From positions 127,417-191,416 of the forward strand of contig CAVCUP010000003.1 of the NCBI GenBank assembly GCA_963605405.1: a stretch of 64,000 nucleotides of DNA, read 5' to 3'. The DNA comes from Paratractidigestivibacter sp963605405 (lineage in GTDB: Bacteria > Actinomycetota > Coriobacteriia > Coriobacteriales > Atopobiaceae). Made by a program: the position numbers and the translations under genes. Below are positions 31,855-40,740 of this stretch, one piece after another; within the stretch, counting starts at the first letter, position 1; each line of letters opens with the position of its first letter. The notes beneath the pieces were generated by a model. That model did not search any database. It saw only the letters and a list, made by a program, of their open reading frames with translations, and was not told the DNA's origin.

Positions 31855-32588
31855 TGGCTGAGACAAAAATCAAGGTCACGGGCCTTAAGAAGAGCTTCGG
31901 CGAGCACGAGGTGCTCAAGGGGGTCGATCTCGACATCGCCCCGGGCGAGGTCGTGTGCATCATCGGTCCCTCCGGCTCTGGCAAGTCGACGATGCTGCGC
32001 TGCCTCAACCGCCTCGAGGAAGTGACCTCCGGAGAGATTCTGGTCGACGGTGAGTCCATTACCGCCAAGGACGCCGACGTCGATAGCATCCGCCGCCACA
32101 TGGGTATGGTGTTCCAGCAGTTCAACCTCTTCCCGCATATGAGCGTGCTCGAGAACCTCACCTGGGCGCCTGTGCAGCTCAAGCTCAAGACGAAGGAAGA
32201 GGCCGAGTCGAAGGCCAAGCAGCTCCTGACCCGTGTCGGACTTATCGAGAAGGCCGACGCCATGCCGAGGTCGCTTTCCGGCGGCCAGCAGCAACGTGTC
32301 GCCATCGCCCGCGCGCTTTGCATGGACCCGGACATCATGTTGTTCGACGAGCCGACCTCGGCGCTCGACCCCGAGATGGTCTGCGAGGTGCTCGACGTCA
32401 TGCGCGAGCTCGCGGGCGAGGGCATGACGATGGTGTGCGTGACCCACGAGATGGGGTTCGCGCATGACGTGGCCGACCGCGTGGTGTTCGTCGACGGCGG
32501 CGTGATCTGCGAGCAGGGAACGCCCGCCGAGGTCCTGGACAACCCGAAGAACGAGCGTACCAAGAGCTTCCTGTCGAAGGTGCTGTAG
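31854..32588 (+). CDS. Polar amino acid ABC transporter ATPase (GlnQ-like)
   Basis: A 244-aa ABC ATPase with Walker A GPSGSGKST, Q-loop GMVFQQFNLFPHMSVLENL, signature LSGGQQQRVAIARAL, Walker B IMLFDEPTSALDPEM and switch His in VCVTHEMGF. Its length and motifs match GlnQ/HisP proteins. It completes a binding protein-permease-ATPase operon for amino acid import. The ATG overlaps the permease stop (TAATG). Confidence 0.95.
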   Translation: MAETKIKVTGLKKSFGEHEVLKGVDLDIAPGEVVCIIGPSGSGKSTMLRCLNRLEEVTSGEILVDGESITAKDADVDSIRRHMGMVFQQFNLFPHMSVLENLTWAPVQLKLKTKEEAESKAKQLLTRVGLIEKADAMPRSLSGGQQQRVAIARALCMDPDIMLFDEPTSALDPEMVCEVLDVMRELAGEGMTMVCVTHEMGFAHDVADRVVFVDGGVICEQGTPAEVLDNPKNERTKSFLSKVL

Positions 32589-32734
32589 GGGAGCGCAAAC
32601 CCGGCTTTCCCACATCGTCGATCGCAGTGCGCAGAGCACGCCGGCCATCTCGCCGACGTGCTCTTTTCTGCGCGCGGCGAGCGCGGCGCGGGATACCATA
32701 AGACCCAACTGGAGGCTCGTCGGGAGGGTGAGAC

Positions 32735-33721
32735 ATGGCAGCAAGCAGCACGATTCGTTGGGGCATTCTCGGAGCCGGCGGCATTGCAAAGAGGTTCGCC
32801 GCGAGCTTGGAGCACGTTGACGGCGCCGAGCTGGTCGCGGTTTCGGGCCGATCCGCGGAGAGGCTATCGGCGTTCGTGCCGGTAAGGGCCTACGCCGACG
32901 GGGGCGACGGAGCCGCCGCGCACGAGGAGCTTCTTGCCGACGCGGACGTCGACGCCATCTATCTCGCGCTGCCGCACTCGATGCACCTGCGATGGGCCGA
33001 GGCCGCTCTGCGTGCGGGAAAGCCGGTGCTCTGCGAGAAGCCCGCCGTTCTCAGCGCAGCGGAGGCCCGTGAGCTCGCGAGTGTTTCACGTGAGACGGGC
33101 GTGCTCTTCGCCGAGGCCATGAAGTGCCGGTTCGTGCCGCTCCATGCGCGGGTCCGCGCCGTTCTTGATAGCGGTGAGCTGGGAAGCGTTCTTCGGATTG
33201 ATTGCGCCCAGTGCGTGGATTACGGCACGGGTGACCTGCGCTACCTTGAGAACCCCATCGGCGGCGGAGCGCTTCTCGACCTCGGCTGCTACCCCATGAG
33301 CTGGGTGGAGGAGCTGACGCAGGGCGCGCCGCGCGCCACGAAGTCGGAGATCCGCTGGCGAGAAGTCCCGGGTGGCCGCGTGGACTGGGCCGGCCGCGCC
33401 GAGTTCGCGTTCGATGGCGGTACCGAGGCTGTGGTGGACTGGGCGGGAGACGCCGCCGAATACGACTGCTCCGCGCTGATTATCTGCGAAAACGGCAGCA
33501 TCCTTGTTGAGCGCGCCCATCGTCCGGAGCGCGCCGTCGTGCGGCGCCCGGGCCGCGAGGACGAAGTGCTCGAGGCCCCGTACGACCCCGACGACTTCCA
33601 CGGAGAGATAGCCCATTTCTGCGACCTTATCCGCGCAGGTGCCAAAGAGAGCCCGGTCATGCCCCTTGCGGCCACGATCCGCAACGCGGAGCTCCTCGAC
33701 GCCGTGCGGCGCTCGGCGTAA
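32735..33721 (+). CDS. Gfo/Idh/MocA family oxidoreductase
   Basis: A 328-aa NAD(P)-dependent oxidoreductase; ATG 32735 preceded by GGGAGGG. The Rossmann motif is GILGAGGIAKRFAASL near residue 10. AIYLALPHSMHLRWAEAALRAGKPVLCEKPA contains the conserved EKP lysine. The C-terminal alpha/beta domain includes GGGALLDLGCYPMSW. These enzymes oxidise or reduce sugars, inositols or dihydrodiols. No pathway genes are adjacent, so the substrate is open. It is separate from the ABC operon and the MFS gene. Confidence 0.9.
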   Translation: MAASSTIRWGILGAGGIAKRFAASLEHVDGAELVAVSGRSAERLSAFVPVRAYADGGDGAAAHEELLADADVDAIYLALPHSMHLRWAEAALRAGKPVLCEKPAVLSAAEARELASVSRETGVLFAEAMKCRFVPLHARVRAVLDSGELGSVLRIDCAQCVDYGTGDLRYLENPIGGGALLDLGCYPMSWVEELTQGAPRATKSEIRWREVPGGRVDWAGRAEFAFDGGTEAVVDWAGDAAEYDCSALIICENGSILVERAHRPERAVVRRPGREDEVLEAPYDPDDFHGEIAHFCDLIRAGAKESPVMPLAATIRNAELLDAVRRSA

Positions 33722-33931
33722 GGGGCCGTTCGGCCCGAAGTCCCGGCTCAATTGCGGCATGTTCGGGGCCGAGGCGCCTTTGTTACGTTTAAGGCCTCGC
33801 CCCAGCTGCTTTGCTACAATCCAACGCGTCAATGAGTGGCCCATCGCGGCGTAAGTCCAATTGATGGGCTGCTCGACGTGAATCGCCTCTTTTCGGGTGG
33901 CCGGATTATGTTGCCGTCCGAAAGGAACCTC

Positions 33932-35161
33932 ATGGCGAAGACAAATGCCCCCGCATCGACGAACTCCACGGTCCACGCAGCCGGCGCGGCCCATGCGACG
34001 GCGGGCCGTCCGCGGCTCTGGACCCGCGACCTCGTGCTCATCATCCTCGTGAACCTCTGTGTCTTCACGAACCACATCATGAGCCTCTCGACGTTTCCGT
34101 TCTATATTCAGGAGCTAGGCGGCACAGAAGCCGTCTCCGGTGCTTGTGCCGCGCTGTTTTCCCTGGTGGCAGTGCTGGTTCGCCCTTTCATAGGCTGGTG
34201 GCTGGACAACGGTGCTCGCCGCGCGGTCCTCATCGTGGGGCTTCTGGGCCTCGCCCTTGCGCCTGCCGGATACGTCGCGGTGCCCATGCTTTCGGTGGCG
34301 CTCGTGTTTCGCATGGTGCACGGCGCGGCCCTGAGCTTCTCGAACTCGACCACGGCGACCGTCGCGTCCGACGTGATCTGCAAGGAGCGATTTGCCGAGG
34401 GCATGGGATTCTTTGGAATGGCGACGGCCTTGGCCTCGGCCATCGCGCCCGCCCTTGGTCTCGAGCTCATGGGTTTCGGCTTTAATGTGCTCTATGGGGC
34501 TGCCGCCGCGATCTCGCTCGTTGCCCTCGCTCTCTACCTGTTTGTCCGCTCGCCCCGGCCCAAGGTCGAGAAGCGTCCGCTCTCGTTTGAGGCCTTGGTA
34601 AATCGAGATTCCCTCCCCGCGACGGTCACTATGCTCATCTTTATGTTCACTTTCGGCGCGCTAGAAAACTTCGTCGCCATCTATGCAAGCATGAACAACT
34701 TGCCGTCCGCATCGATTTTCTTTGTGATTATGGCCGCTATGCTGCTGCTTGTTCGTGTCTTCCTAGGTCGTTTGGTTGACCAGAAAGGCGAGGCGCTCTT
34801 TGTTTATACGGGCAACCTCGCCATGCTCGCGGCGCTTCTTCTGCTCGCCTACGTTCCGAGCTCGGCGACGTTCTGCCTCGCTGCGGCACTTGCCGGATAC
34901 GGTTTCGGCGGTCTGGAGCCCGCCTTGCAGTCGATGGCCGTCCACACTGCCTCGGACGAGACGCGCGGCTCGGCGAACTCGACATTCCTGTGCGGCTACG
35001 ACATCGGGTACGGACTCGGCGGCGGCGTTGCGGGCGTGCTCATCACGGCGGTCGGCTACGCCCATACATGGGCGATTGTCTCCCTTGCCTGCGTCGCATC
35101 CATTGCCGTCTATTATTTCTGGGCTCGCCACAGCAAAACGAGCTTCTCGTACGGCGGCTAA
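33932..35161 (+). CDS. MFS transporter
   Basis: A 409-aa major facilitator protein with about twelve hydrophobic helices. ATG 33932 is chosen for GAAAGGAA just upstream; a frame extension to 33836 has none. The conserved loop between helices 2 and 3 reads RPFIGWWLDNGARRAVLIVG, corresponding to the GxxxDRxGRR signature, and RVFLGRLVDQKG repeats it in the second half. An Ala/Thr/Asn-rich N-terminus precedes helix 1. A drug or sugar exporter-like role is possible; the substrate cannot be inferred. Confidence 0.9.
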   Translation: MAKTNAPASTNSTVHAAGAAHATAGRPRLWTRDLVLIILVNLCVFTNHIMSLSTFPFYIQELGGTEAVSGACAALFSLVAVLVRPFIGWWLDNGARRAVLIVGLLGLALAPAGYVAVPMLSVALVFRMVHGAALSFSNSTTATVASDVICKERFAEGMGFFGMATALASAIAPALGLELMGFGFNVLYGAAAAISLVALALYLFVRSPRPKVEKRPLSFEALVNRDSLPATVTMLIFMFTFGALENFVAIYASMNNLPSASIFFVIMAAMLLLVRVFLGRLVDQKGEALFVYTGNLAMLAALLLLAYVPSSATFCLAAALAGYGFGGLEPALQSMAVHTASDETRGSANSTFLCGYDIGYGLGGGVAGVLITAVGYAHTWAIVSLACVASIAVYYFWARHSKTSFSYGG

Positions 35162-35223
35162 TGGCGACATGCGGACCCGCCCGCCGATTTTGACGCGGTT
35201 TAGGGGCTGAAATGTGCCGTTAC

Positions 35224-35272
35224 TGGGCGCGGGCGGCCTGTCCTGTGGGGGCCGCCGGCGCCCATCTTTCGT
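35224..35272 (+). terminator. Terminator after the MFS gene
   Basis: TGGGCGCGGGCGGCC (35224-35238) pairs with GGCCGCCGGCGCCCA (35250-35264) with one mismatch, followed by TCTTTCGTT. Confidence 0.65.
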
Positions 35273-35354
35273 TCGGGCGGGGGCCGTCGAGTGCGTCGCA
35301 GGGCTTCCGAAGGGCACGTCCTCAAAACGCTCAGAGGGTAAGGGGCGCCGCGGG

Positions 35355-35360
35355 TATACT
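35355..35360 (+). promoter_or_regulatory. Candidate -10 for dnaX
   Basis: TATACT preceded by CGGG, 35 bases before the dnaX ATG. No good -35 hexamer is seen 17 bases upstream, so support is limited. Confidence 0.35.
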
Positions 35361-35394
35361 GGAACGTCAGCAAACAAACCCGCCCGGAGGCCGC

Positions 35395-37707
35395 ATGGAA
35401 TCGCTGTACACAAAGTATCGCCCGCAGACGTTTGAGCAGGTAGTAGGCCAGAAACACGTGGTCGAGACCCTCATGCGCGCCGTCGCCGAGCACAAGACGA
35501 GCCATGCGTACCTCTTCTGCGGCCCGCGAGGAACGGGCAAGACGACCATGGCGCGCCTGCTCGCCAAGGCCCTCATGTGCGAGAAGGGCGAGGGCGAGAT
35601 GCCCGACGGCATGTGCGAGCAGTGCCGCCTCATAGCCGCCGGCGAGCACCCGGACGTGGCCGAGCTCGACGCCGCGTCCCGTACGGGCGTGGACAATGTC
35701 CGAGACGAGATTATCAGCCGCGTGAACTACGCCCCGTCGATGGGCCGTTACAAGGTTTATATCATCGACGAGGTCCACATGCTCACGACGGCGGCGTTCA
35801 ACGCGCTGCTCAAGACCCTTGAGGAGCCGCCCGAGCATGTTGTCTTCGTCATGTGCACGACCGACCCGCAAAAGGTCCTGCCCACGATTCTCTCGCGCGT
35901 GCAGCGCTTCGATTTTCATTCCATCGCCCCCGACGAGATGCAGGCGCACCTGGCCTACGTCTGCGGGCGCGAGGGCTTCACCTTCGACGACGCGGCCCTC
36001 GAGCTCGTGGTCCGTCATGCGCGCGGCGGCATGCGCGACGCCCTGACCTCGCTTGAGCAGCTCTCCGTCTTCGGCAACGGCCACATCGGCGTCAAGGCGG
36101 CGCAGGACTTTCTCGGCGAGGTCTCCGGCTCGGTTCTCGGCACCGTCTCCAAGGCCCTGGCCGACCGGGATGTCCCGACCCTGTTCTCCGAGGTGGAGAA
36201 GCTCGTCGGCTCCGGCCGAGACCTGCTGCAGTTCACGCGCGAGCTCGCCTCGCACGTGCGCGACGTGTACGTGTGCTCAGTGGCTCCGGGCTCGCCGGCC
36301 GTCGTGAGCGCGGCGGGGGAGGCGCTCGAGGCCCTTCGCGCGGAGGCCTCGGCGTTCGGCTCGGCCGACCGCGTCGCCCGCGCGCTGACCATCCTGGGAG
36401 ACGCGTCGAGCGAGATGCGCACCGCCACCAACCAGCGGCTCGTTCTAGAGATCGCCTTCACGAGAATCGCGCGGCCCGAGTCGGACCTGACCGTTGAGGC
36501 CCTGGCAGACCGGCTCGCGGTCCTCGAGCAGAAGCTCGCGAGCGGGCAGTTCGCGGCCGCCGCCCCGGCTCAGGCCCCGGCCACCTCGGTCCCCGCGCCC
36601 GCCCCGGCTGCCCCGGCTGCCCGGACTCAGGCCCCTGCCCCGGCGGCAAGAAGCGCCGCGCCCGCTGTCCAACCGACCGCAGGTCAGGGCACGTACGGGG
36701 CGCCGCAGGCGGCGCCTGCCGCGCAGCCTGCGCCCACGGCACGGTCCCAACAGCCTGCTCCTCATCCTGCCCGAGCCGCGACGAGCACCCCTCAGGCCCC
36801 CGCGATGGCGCCCGCTGCTCTCCAGCGCGCTTGGAGACAGGTCGTCGACGGCCTGGTCAAGACGGCTCCCGCCAAGGGCTCGCTGCTCCTGAGCGCCGAC
36901 GCCGTGTCGGACGACGGGTCCAACCTGGTCGTGAGCCTTCCCCACGGTTCCGGCTTCGCGCTCAAGATGCTCGAGCGCAGCGACGTGCGAGCCGTCGTCG
37001 AGCCTGCGGTCAACGCTGTCTTCGGCGCCCGCACGGTCACCTTTGCGGACGCGGCGGACCTCGGCCTCGCGACCAGGCAGCCCGCCCAGGCAGCGGCCCC
37101 GTCGGCTCGACCGGCCGCCCCGGCGCCTCGGCCCGCGGCCCCTGCCGCGCCTCCTGCGCCGCGCGTCCCACAGCAGCCGCCCGCCCAGGTCCAGGCGCCC
37201 GCGCCGGGTTTCTCCGCGCCGAGAAGCGCCGCTCCCGCGGCGCAGCCCCCGGCGGGTTATGCCCGGCAGCCCCAAGCGCCGGAGCCCGAGTATGTGCCGG
37301 ATTCCGCTTATGGCGCCGCCGCCGAGCCGGCCGGCGACTACCCGATGCCCTGGGACGACCAGCCCGTCTCCGGCCCTGCCCCCGGCACGGAGCCTGCCGC
37401 GCCTCAGTCCGTGGCGGCCTCCCGGCAGCCCGCCGCCGAAGGCAACGCGCCCGCCGACCTCGCTCCGGCTCCGGACGAGGCCCCCCAGAATTCCGTCCCT
37501 GCCGACCTCGCGCCCGAGTTCAGCCAGGTGCTTGAGGGCCTCACCGCGGTTTTCGGCGCCCCGACCAATGTTTCTGTAGAGGCGGCGAACCAGGGCGGCG
37601 CGGCTGAGGACGGCGGCGACCTCACGTATGATGACGAGGACGCCGGCGGCCCCGACGACAACGGCTTCGCCGACGAGCCCATCGACGACGCGGATGGCGA
37701 CGAATAG
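35395..37707 (+). CDS. dnaX: DNA polymerase III subunits gamma/tau
   Basis: A 770-aa clamp-loader ATPase; ATG 35395 preceded by GGAGG. The N-terminal AAA+ domain shows YRPQTFEQVVGQKHV, Walker A GPRGTGKT (residues 43-50), a zinc module starting C62 with CEQC near residue 77, Walker B-like VYIIDEVHML, and sensor 1 VFVMCTTDPQKVLPTILSR. Domain III ends near residue 380. The rest is Pro/Ala-rich, with a conserved patch around residues 465-560 (WRQVVDGLVKTAPAKGSLLL). The C-terminus is acidic. No A-rich slippery heptamer for programmed gamma frameshifting was noticed. It is followed by ybaB and recR, the usual order. Confidence 0.95.
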   Translation: MESLYTKYRPQTFEQVVGQKHVVETLMRAVAEHKTSHAYLFCGPRGTGKTTMARLLAKALMCEKGEGEMPDGMCEQCRLIAAGEHPDVAELDAASRTGVDNVRDEIISRVNYAPSMGRYKVYIIDEVHMLTTAAFNALLKTLEEPPEHVVFVMCTTDPQKVLPTILSRVQRFDFHSIAPDEMQAHLAYVCGREGFTFDDAALELVVRHARGGMRDALTSLEQLSVFGNGHIGVKAAQDFLGEVSGSVLGTVSKALADRDVPTLFSEVEKLVGSGRDLLQFTRELASHVRDVYVCSVAPGSPAVVSAAGEALEALRAEASAFGSADRVARALTILGDASSEMRTATNQRLVLEIAFTRIARPESDLTVEALADRLAVLEQKLASGQFAAAAPAQAPATSVPAPAPAAPAARTQAPAPAARSAAPAVQPTAGQGTYGAPQAAPAAQPAPTARSQQPAPHPARAATSTPQAPAMAPAALQRAWRQVVDGLVKTAPAKGSLLLSADAVSDDGSNLVVSLPHGSGFALKMLERSDVRAVVEPAVNAVFGARTVTFADAADLGLATRQPAQAAAPSARPAAPAPRPAAPAAPPAPRVPQQPPAQVQAPAPGFSAPRSAAPAAQPPAGYARQPQAPEPEYVPDSAYGAAAEPAGDYPMPWDDQPVSGPAPGTEPAAPQSVAASRQPAAEGNAPADLAPAPDEAPQNSVPADLAPEFSQVLEGLTAVFGAPTNVSVEAANQGGAAEDGGDLTYDDEDAGGPDDNGFADEPIDDADGDE

Positions 37708-37777
37708 TTGCGCGACCGCCAGAGCGCGATAACCGAAAACGCTTCTTTCCAACGAAGCAGAACCGAGAGGAACCAAC

Positions 37778-38113
37778 ATGTCCAAGGGATTCAACATGGG
37801 CGGCATGAACCGCAACCAGATGATGCAGCAGGCCCGCAAGATGCAGGAGCAGCTCCTGGCCGCGCAGCAGAAGGCCGCCGAGACCGAGGTCTCCGCGAGC
37901 ACGGGCGGCGGCGCCGTCAAGGTGACCGCCACCGGCGATATGCGCGTGACCAGCGTGACCATCGACCCCGAGGCCATCGACCCCGAGGACGCCGAGATGC
38001 TTCAGGACATGATCCTCTCGGCCGTCAACGACGCGCTCGAGCAGGCCGAGCAGATGGCCAGCAAGCAGATGAGCGCCGTCACCGGCGGGCTCAACATCCC
38101 GGGCCTCTTTTAA
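37778..38113 (+). CDS. YbaB/EbfC nucleoid-associated protein
   Basis: A 111-aa DNA-binding protein of the YbaB/EbfC family; ATG 37778 follows GAGAGGAA. The N-terminus is MSKGFNMGGMNRNQMMQQARKMQEQLLAAQQK, the long helix of the family, and the core contains VKVTATGDMRVTSVTIDPEAI, followed by the C-terminal helix DMILSAVNDALEQAEQMASKQM. It forms tweezer-like dimers that coat DNA. Its position between dnaX and recR is conserved across bacteria. Confidence 0.93.
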   Translation: MSKGFNMGGMNRNQMMQQARKMQEQLLAAQQKAAETEVSASTGGGAVKVTATGDMRVTSVTIDPEAIDPEDAEMLQDMILSAVNDALEQAEQMASKQMSAVTGGLNIPGLF

Positions 38114-38143
38114 TCAGCCGCCGGACCGAGGCTGACGACACGC

Positions 38144-38752
38144 ATGGAATTTCGCGTAAACGACGGGCATGCGCTTCAGCGCCTTCTCGATGAGCTGGGC
38201 AGGCTTCCGGGCATCGGCCCGAAGTCGGCCCAGCGCATCGCGTATTACCTGCTTGAGGCCGACGCCGAGGAGGCCCGCCGCCTCGCCGCCGCAATCCTGG
38301 AGGTCAAGCAGCAGGTCCACTTCTGCCCCGTGTGCTTCTCGTACGCCACGCGCGAGAAATGCGACGTCTGCGAGGATTCCTCCCGAGACCGCGCGAGCAT
38401 CTGCGTGGTCTCCGAGCCGCGCGACGTGCAGGCAATCGAGCGAACCGGCAGCTATCGTGGCCTCTACCACGTCCTCGGCGGCGTGATCAGCCCCATGGAC
38501 AAGATAGGCCCCGACCAGCTTCATGTGCGCGAGCTTCTCTCCAGGCTGGCGGACGAGGAGGTCGGCGAGGTGATTCTGGCCACGAACCCCGACGTCGAGG
38601 GCGAGACGACCGCGACCTATCTCGCGCGCCAGATCCGTCCCCTTGGCGTTCGCGTCACGCGCCTGGCGAGCGGCCTTCCCGTCGGCGGCGACCTCGAGTA
38701 CGCCGACGAGGTCACGCTCGGCCGAGCCATCGAGGCGCGGCGCGAACTTTAG
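38144..38752 (+). CDS. recR: Recombination protein RecR
   Basis: A 202-aa protein of the RecFOR gap-repair pathway. The N-terminal helix-hairpin-helix is LGRLPGIGPKSAQRIAYYL. The zinc finger is C61-PV-C64 and C73-DV-C76. The Toprim domain begins ICVVSEPRDVQAIERTGSYRGLYHVLGG and includes EVILATNPDVEGE. The length equals the family norm. It starts at ATG 38144, 30 bases after ybaB, without a strong ribosome binding site, and is likely expressed from the dnaX operon. Confidence 0.96.
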   Translation: MEFRVNDGHALQRLLDELGRLPGIGPKSAQRIAYYLLEADAEEARRLAAAILEVKQQVHFCPVCFSYATREKCDVCEDSSRDRASICVVSEPRDVQAIERTGSYRGLYHVLGGVISPMDKIGPDQLHVRELLSRLADEEVGEVILATNPDVEGETTATYLARQIRPLGVRVTRLASGLPVGGDLEYADEVTLGRAIEARREL

Positions 38753-38890
38753 CCGTCTGTGCCTGCGCTTCCGGGGCGCATACAAATAAAGCCCACGTAA
38801 ACCGGGTAAACAACGGAGCAAGAAACACACCAAGAAAGCGCTGAGAAATACGCGCGCCTATGTGCGCGACTATCCGGAAAGGCACAGAGC

Positions 38891-39631
38891 ATGGCTAACG
38901 CAACCAACGGCGCCAACAAGGGCCCGGAGTCCATCACTACGCTGCATGCGGGAGAGGGCGCCGAGGTCACGACCCGCAAGAACGCGTCGCATGCGGCCGA
39001 CCTGGCGCGTGCGAACGCCGAGGAGCGTTTCCGTCGCCGCCATGCCTCCGATAAGCTCTCGGCAGCGGCCGGCCGCGCGAGCGGGCGCCCCGCTTCCAAG
39101 AAGCCCGTAGTCGCGGGCGGACCGCAGCGGACGAACAAGAACATCTTCATAGCCGTGGGCGGCGCCGTCGTTACTCTCATCCTGGTCTTCTTCCTGGTTA
39201 GGTGCGCGACCTCTGTGGTCACGCCCAGGACCGAGGCGCCGGCCCCTTCGGCCGAGGAGCAGCCCTCCGAGGCCCAGCAACAGGAGTCGGCCGCCGACGG
39301 CGCGGTGACGCTGCACGGCGTGAGCTATGCGCTCGCGCAGGTCGACGGCGGCTGGGCGGTCACGGCCGACGGCGCCACGGCCTTCGAGCTCTCGGGCACG
39401 CCGTCCGGCATCATCGTGAGCAACGGTATCCTCATCATTCCCGAGAGCCTGGAGAGCGGCTGGGACGTCCTTGCGTACATGCCCGCAGACGGCTCGCTCC
39501 CCACCCAAGTGACCAGCTCCGATGGCTCGCCCGTCACCGGCTCCGGCTCCATAACCTCGGCCGAGCTCGACGGCGCGAATCTTCTCGTCACGGACTCCGC
39601 CGGCGCGACCACTACCGTTGCACTGGAGTAG
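38891..39631 (+). CDS. Single-pass membrane protein of unknown function
   Basis: A 246-aa protein; ATG 38891 preceded by GGAAAGG. Residues 1-82 are a hydrophilic, basic cytoplasmic part (NAEERFRRRHASDKLSAAAGRASGRPASKKP). One membrane helix follows (about 84-105, IFIAVGGAVVTLILVFFLV), then an acidic Pro/Glu/Gln stalk and an extracellular beta-rich domain of about 110 residues (VTLHGVSYALAQVDGGWAVTADGA, GIIVSNGILIIPESLESGWDVLAYMPADGS). No catalytic motif is recognised. A transcript may run on from recR. Confidence 0.6.
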   Translation: MANATNGANKGPESITTLHAGEGAEVTTRKNASHAADLARANAEERFRRRHASDKLSAAAGRASGRPASKKPVVAGGPQRTNKNIFIAVGGAVVTLILVFFLVRCATSVVTPRTEAPAPSAEEQPSEAQQQESAADGAVTLHGVSYALAQVDGGWAVTADGATAFELSGTPSGIIVSNGILIIPESLESGWDVLAYMPADGSLPTQVTSSDGSPVTGSGSITSAELDGANLLVTDSAGATTTVALE

Positions 39632-39807
39632 GCGGGATTTACATACGAGTGCCTGCGGCATCAAGGGTGGCAACGGCTTTCCGCGAAAATAATTCGGAGA
39701 GAAACCGCAGGTAGAAAGCGAATCTCCCCGCGAGGTCAAAATTTTTTCGATTTTGGGGTTGCGGGGCCGCAAGAATCATGGCATATTATTCCTCGCGCAA
39801 GGCGCAC

Positions 39808-39884
39808 GGGGTGTTAGCTCAGCTGGTTAGAGCGCCGGCCTGTCACGTCGGAGGTCGAGGGTTCGAGTCCCTTACATCCCGCCA
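39808..39884 (+). tRNA. tRNA-Asp (anticodon GUC)
   Basis: It begins GGGGTGTTAGCTCAGC, has an anticodon stem CCGGC/GTCGG around CTGTCAC with GTC central, GAGGG-TTCGAGT-CCCTT in the T arm, and ends ACATCCC-G-CCA with encoded CCA. The length is 77 nt. The acceptor stem pairs with one G-U. Confidence 0.96.
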
Positions 39885-39896
39885 TTGCTTTGAGTG

Positions 39897-39922
39897 AGGC
39901 CCTCTTCGGAGGGCCTTTTTTG
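39897..39922 (+). terminator. Terminator of the tRNA-Asp gene
   Basis: AGGCCCTC-TTCG-GAGGGCCT followed by TTTTTT: an 8-bp stem with a UUCG tetraloop, 12 bases after the tRNA. Confidence 0.93.
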
Positions 39923-40053
39923 TGTCTAGATGAGCGTCGCGCGAATCGCTGGCCGACCGGAACGTCGGCTTACCGAGCCCGAACTCCCTTCTCGTCGTCC
40001 CACGCGCTATAGTTACGTGTGTTCGGCCGTGTTCACCTAGCCCAAGGGTACCT

Positions 40054-40740
40054 ATGCAGCAGAGCTCGCCCATATCCCAGGTCGCCGTCTTCGATTACGA
40101 CGGCACGTCCGTCGACGGGCAGTCCGGCTCGCTGTTCACGACTTACCTGCTCACGCACGGCATGATGTCGCTTCCCCGGGCGCTTCGCCTCGGCTGGTGG
40201 GGCATCCGCTATAAGTTGCACCTGCCGTACCGCCAGGACGAGGCCCGTGAGCTCGTGTTCGGCGCCCTCGGCGAGATGGAGCCCGAGCACATCGCCGAGG
40301 TCATGTGCCGCTTCCACGACGAGGTTCTCGGCAAGAAATACCGTCGCGCGGCCGTCTCCGAGGTCGCTCGCCGCCGGGAGGAGGGCTGCGTGACGCTGCT
40401 CGTCTCCGCTACTTTCGACATCATCGCGACCGCCGCTGCCGAGGTCCTGGGCGTAGACGCGGTCATCGCCACACGCATGGAGCGCGACGAACGCGGCCGT
40501 TACACCGGGCGTGTCGACGGAACCGTGGTCGCGGGGCCGCAGAAGTACCTCGCGGTCGTCGAGTGGTGCGACGAGAAGTTCGGCCCCGGCGCGTGGAGAC
40601 TCGCTTACGCCTACGGCGACCACCATTCCGATGTGGACCTTCTCTCCCATGCGGCCACGGCTTTTGCCGTTTGCCCCGGCAAGACGCTCAAGTCCGCCGC
40701 AAAGAAGCGCGGTTGGAAGATTCTGGACTGGGACGAATAG
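40054..40740 (+). CDS. HAD-IB family phosphatase
   Basis: A 228-aa haloacid-dehalogenase-type hydrolase. Motif I is D14-Y-D16-GTS (DxDGT), motif II LLVSATF, a motif III lysine probably in GPQKYLAV, and motif IV YGDHHSD. A helical cap lies at residues 25-110. The pattern fits the SerB-like IB subfamily, which acts on phosphoserine or small phosphomonoesters. ATG 40054 has no strong ribosome binding site. The stop overlaps the GTG of the glycosylase gene (TAGTG), so the two are translationally coupled. Confidence 0.85.
   Translation: MQQSSPISQVAVFDYDGTSVDGQSGSLFTTYLLTHGMMSLPRALRLGWWGIRYKLHLPYRQDEARELVFGALGEMEPEHIAEVMCRFHDEVLGKKYRRAAVSEVARRREEGCVTLLVSATFDIIATAAAEVLGVDAVIATRMERDERGRYTGRVDGTVVAGPQKYLAVVEWCDEKFGPGAWRLAYAYGDHHSDVDLLSHAATAFAVCPGKTLKSAAKKRGWKILDWDE

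Noticed and set aside
35162..35394. Possible SRP RNA upstream of dnaX, a common location
   Set aside because: The region lacks the conserved SRP tetraloop and AGCAG-type asymmetric loop. CAGGGCTTCCGAAGGGCACG has only superficial likeness.
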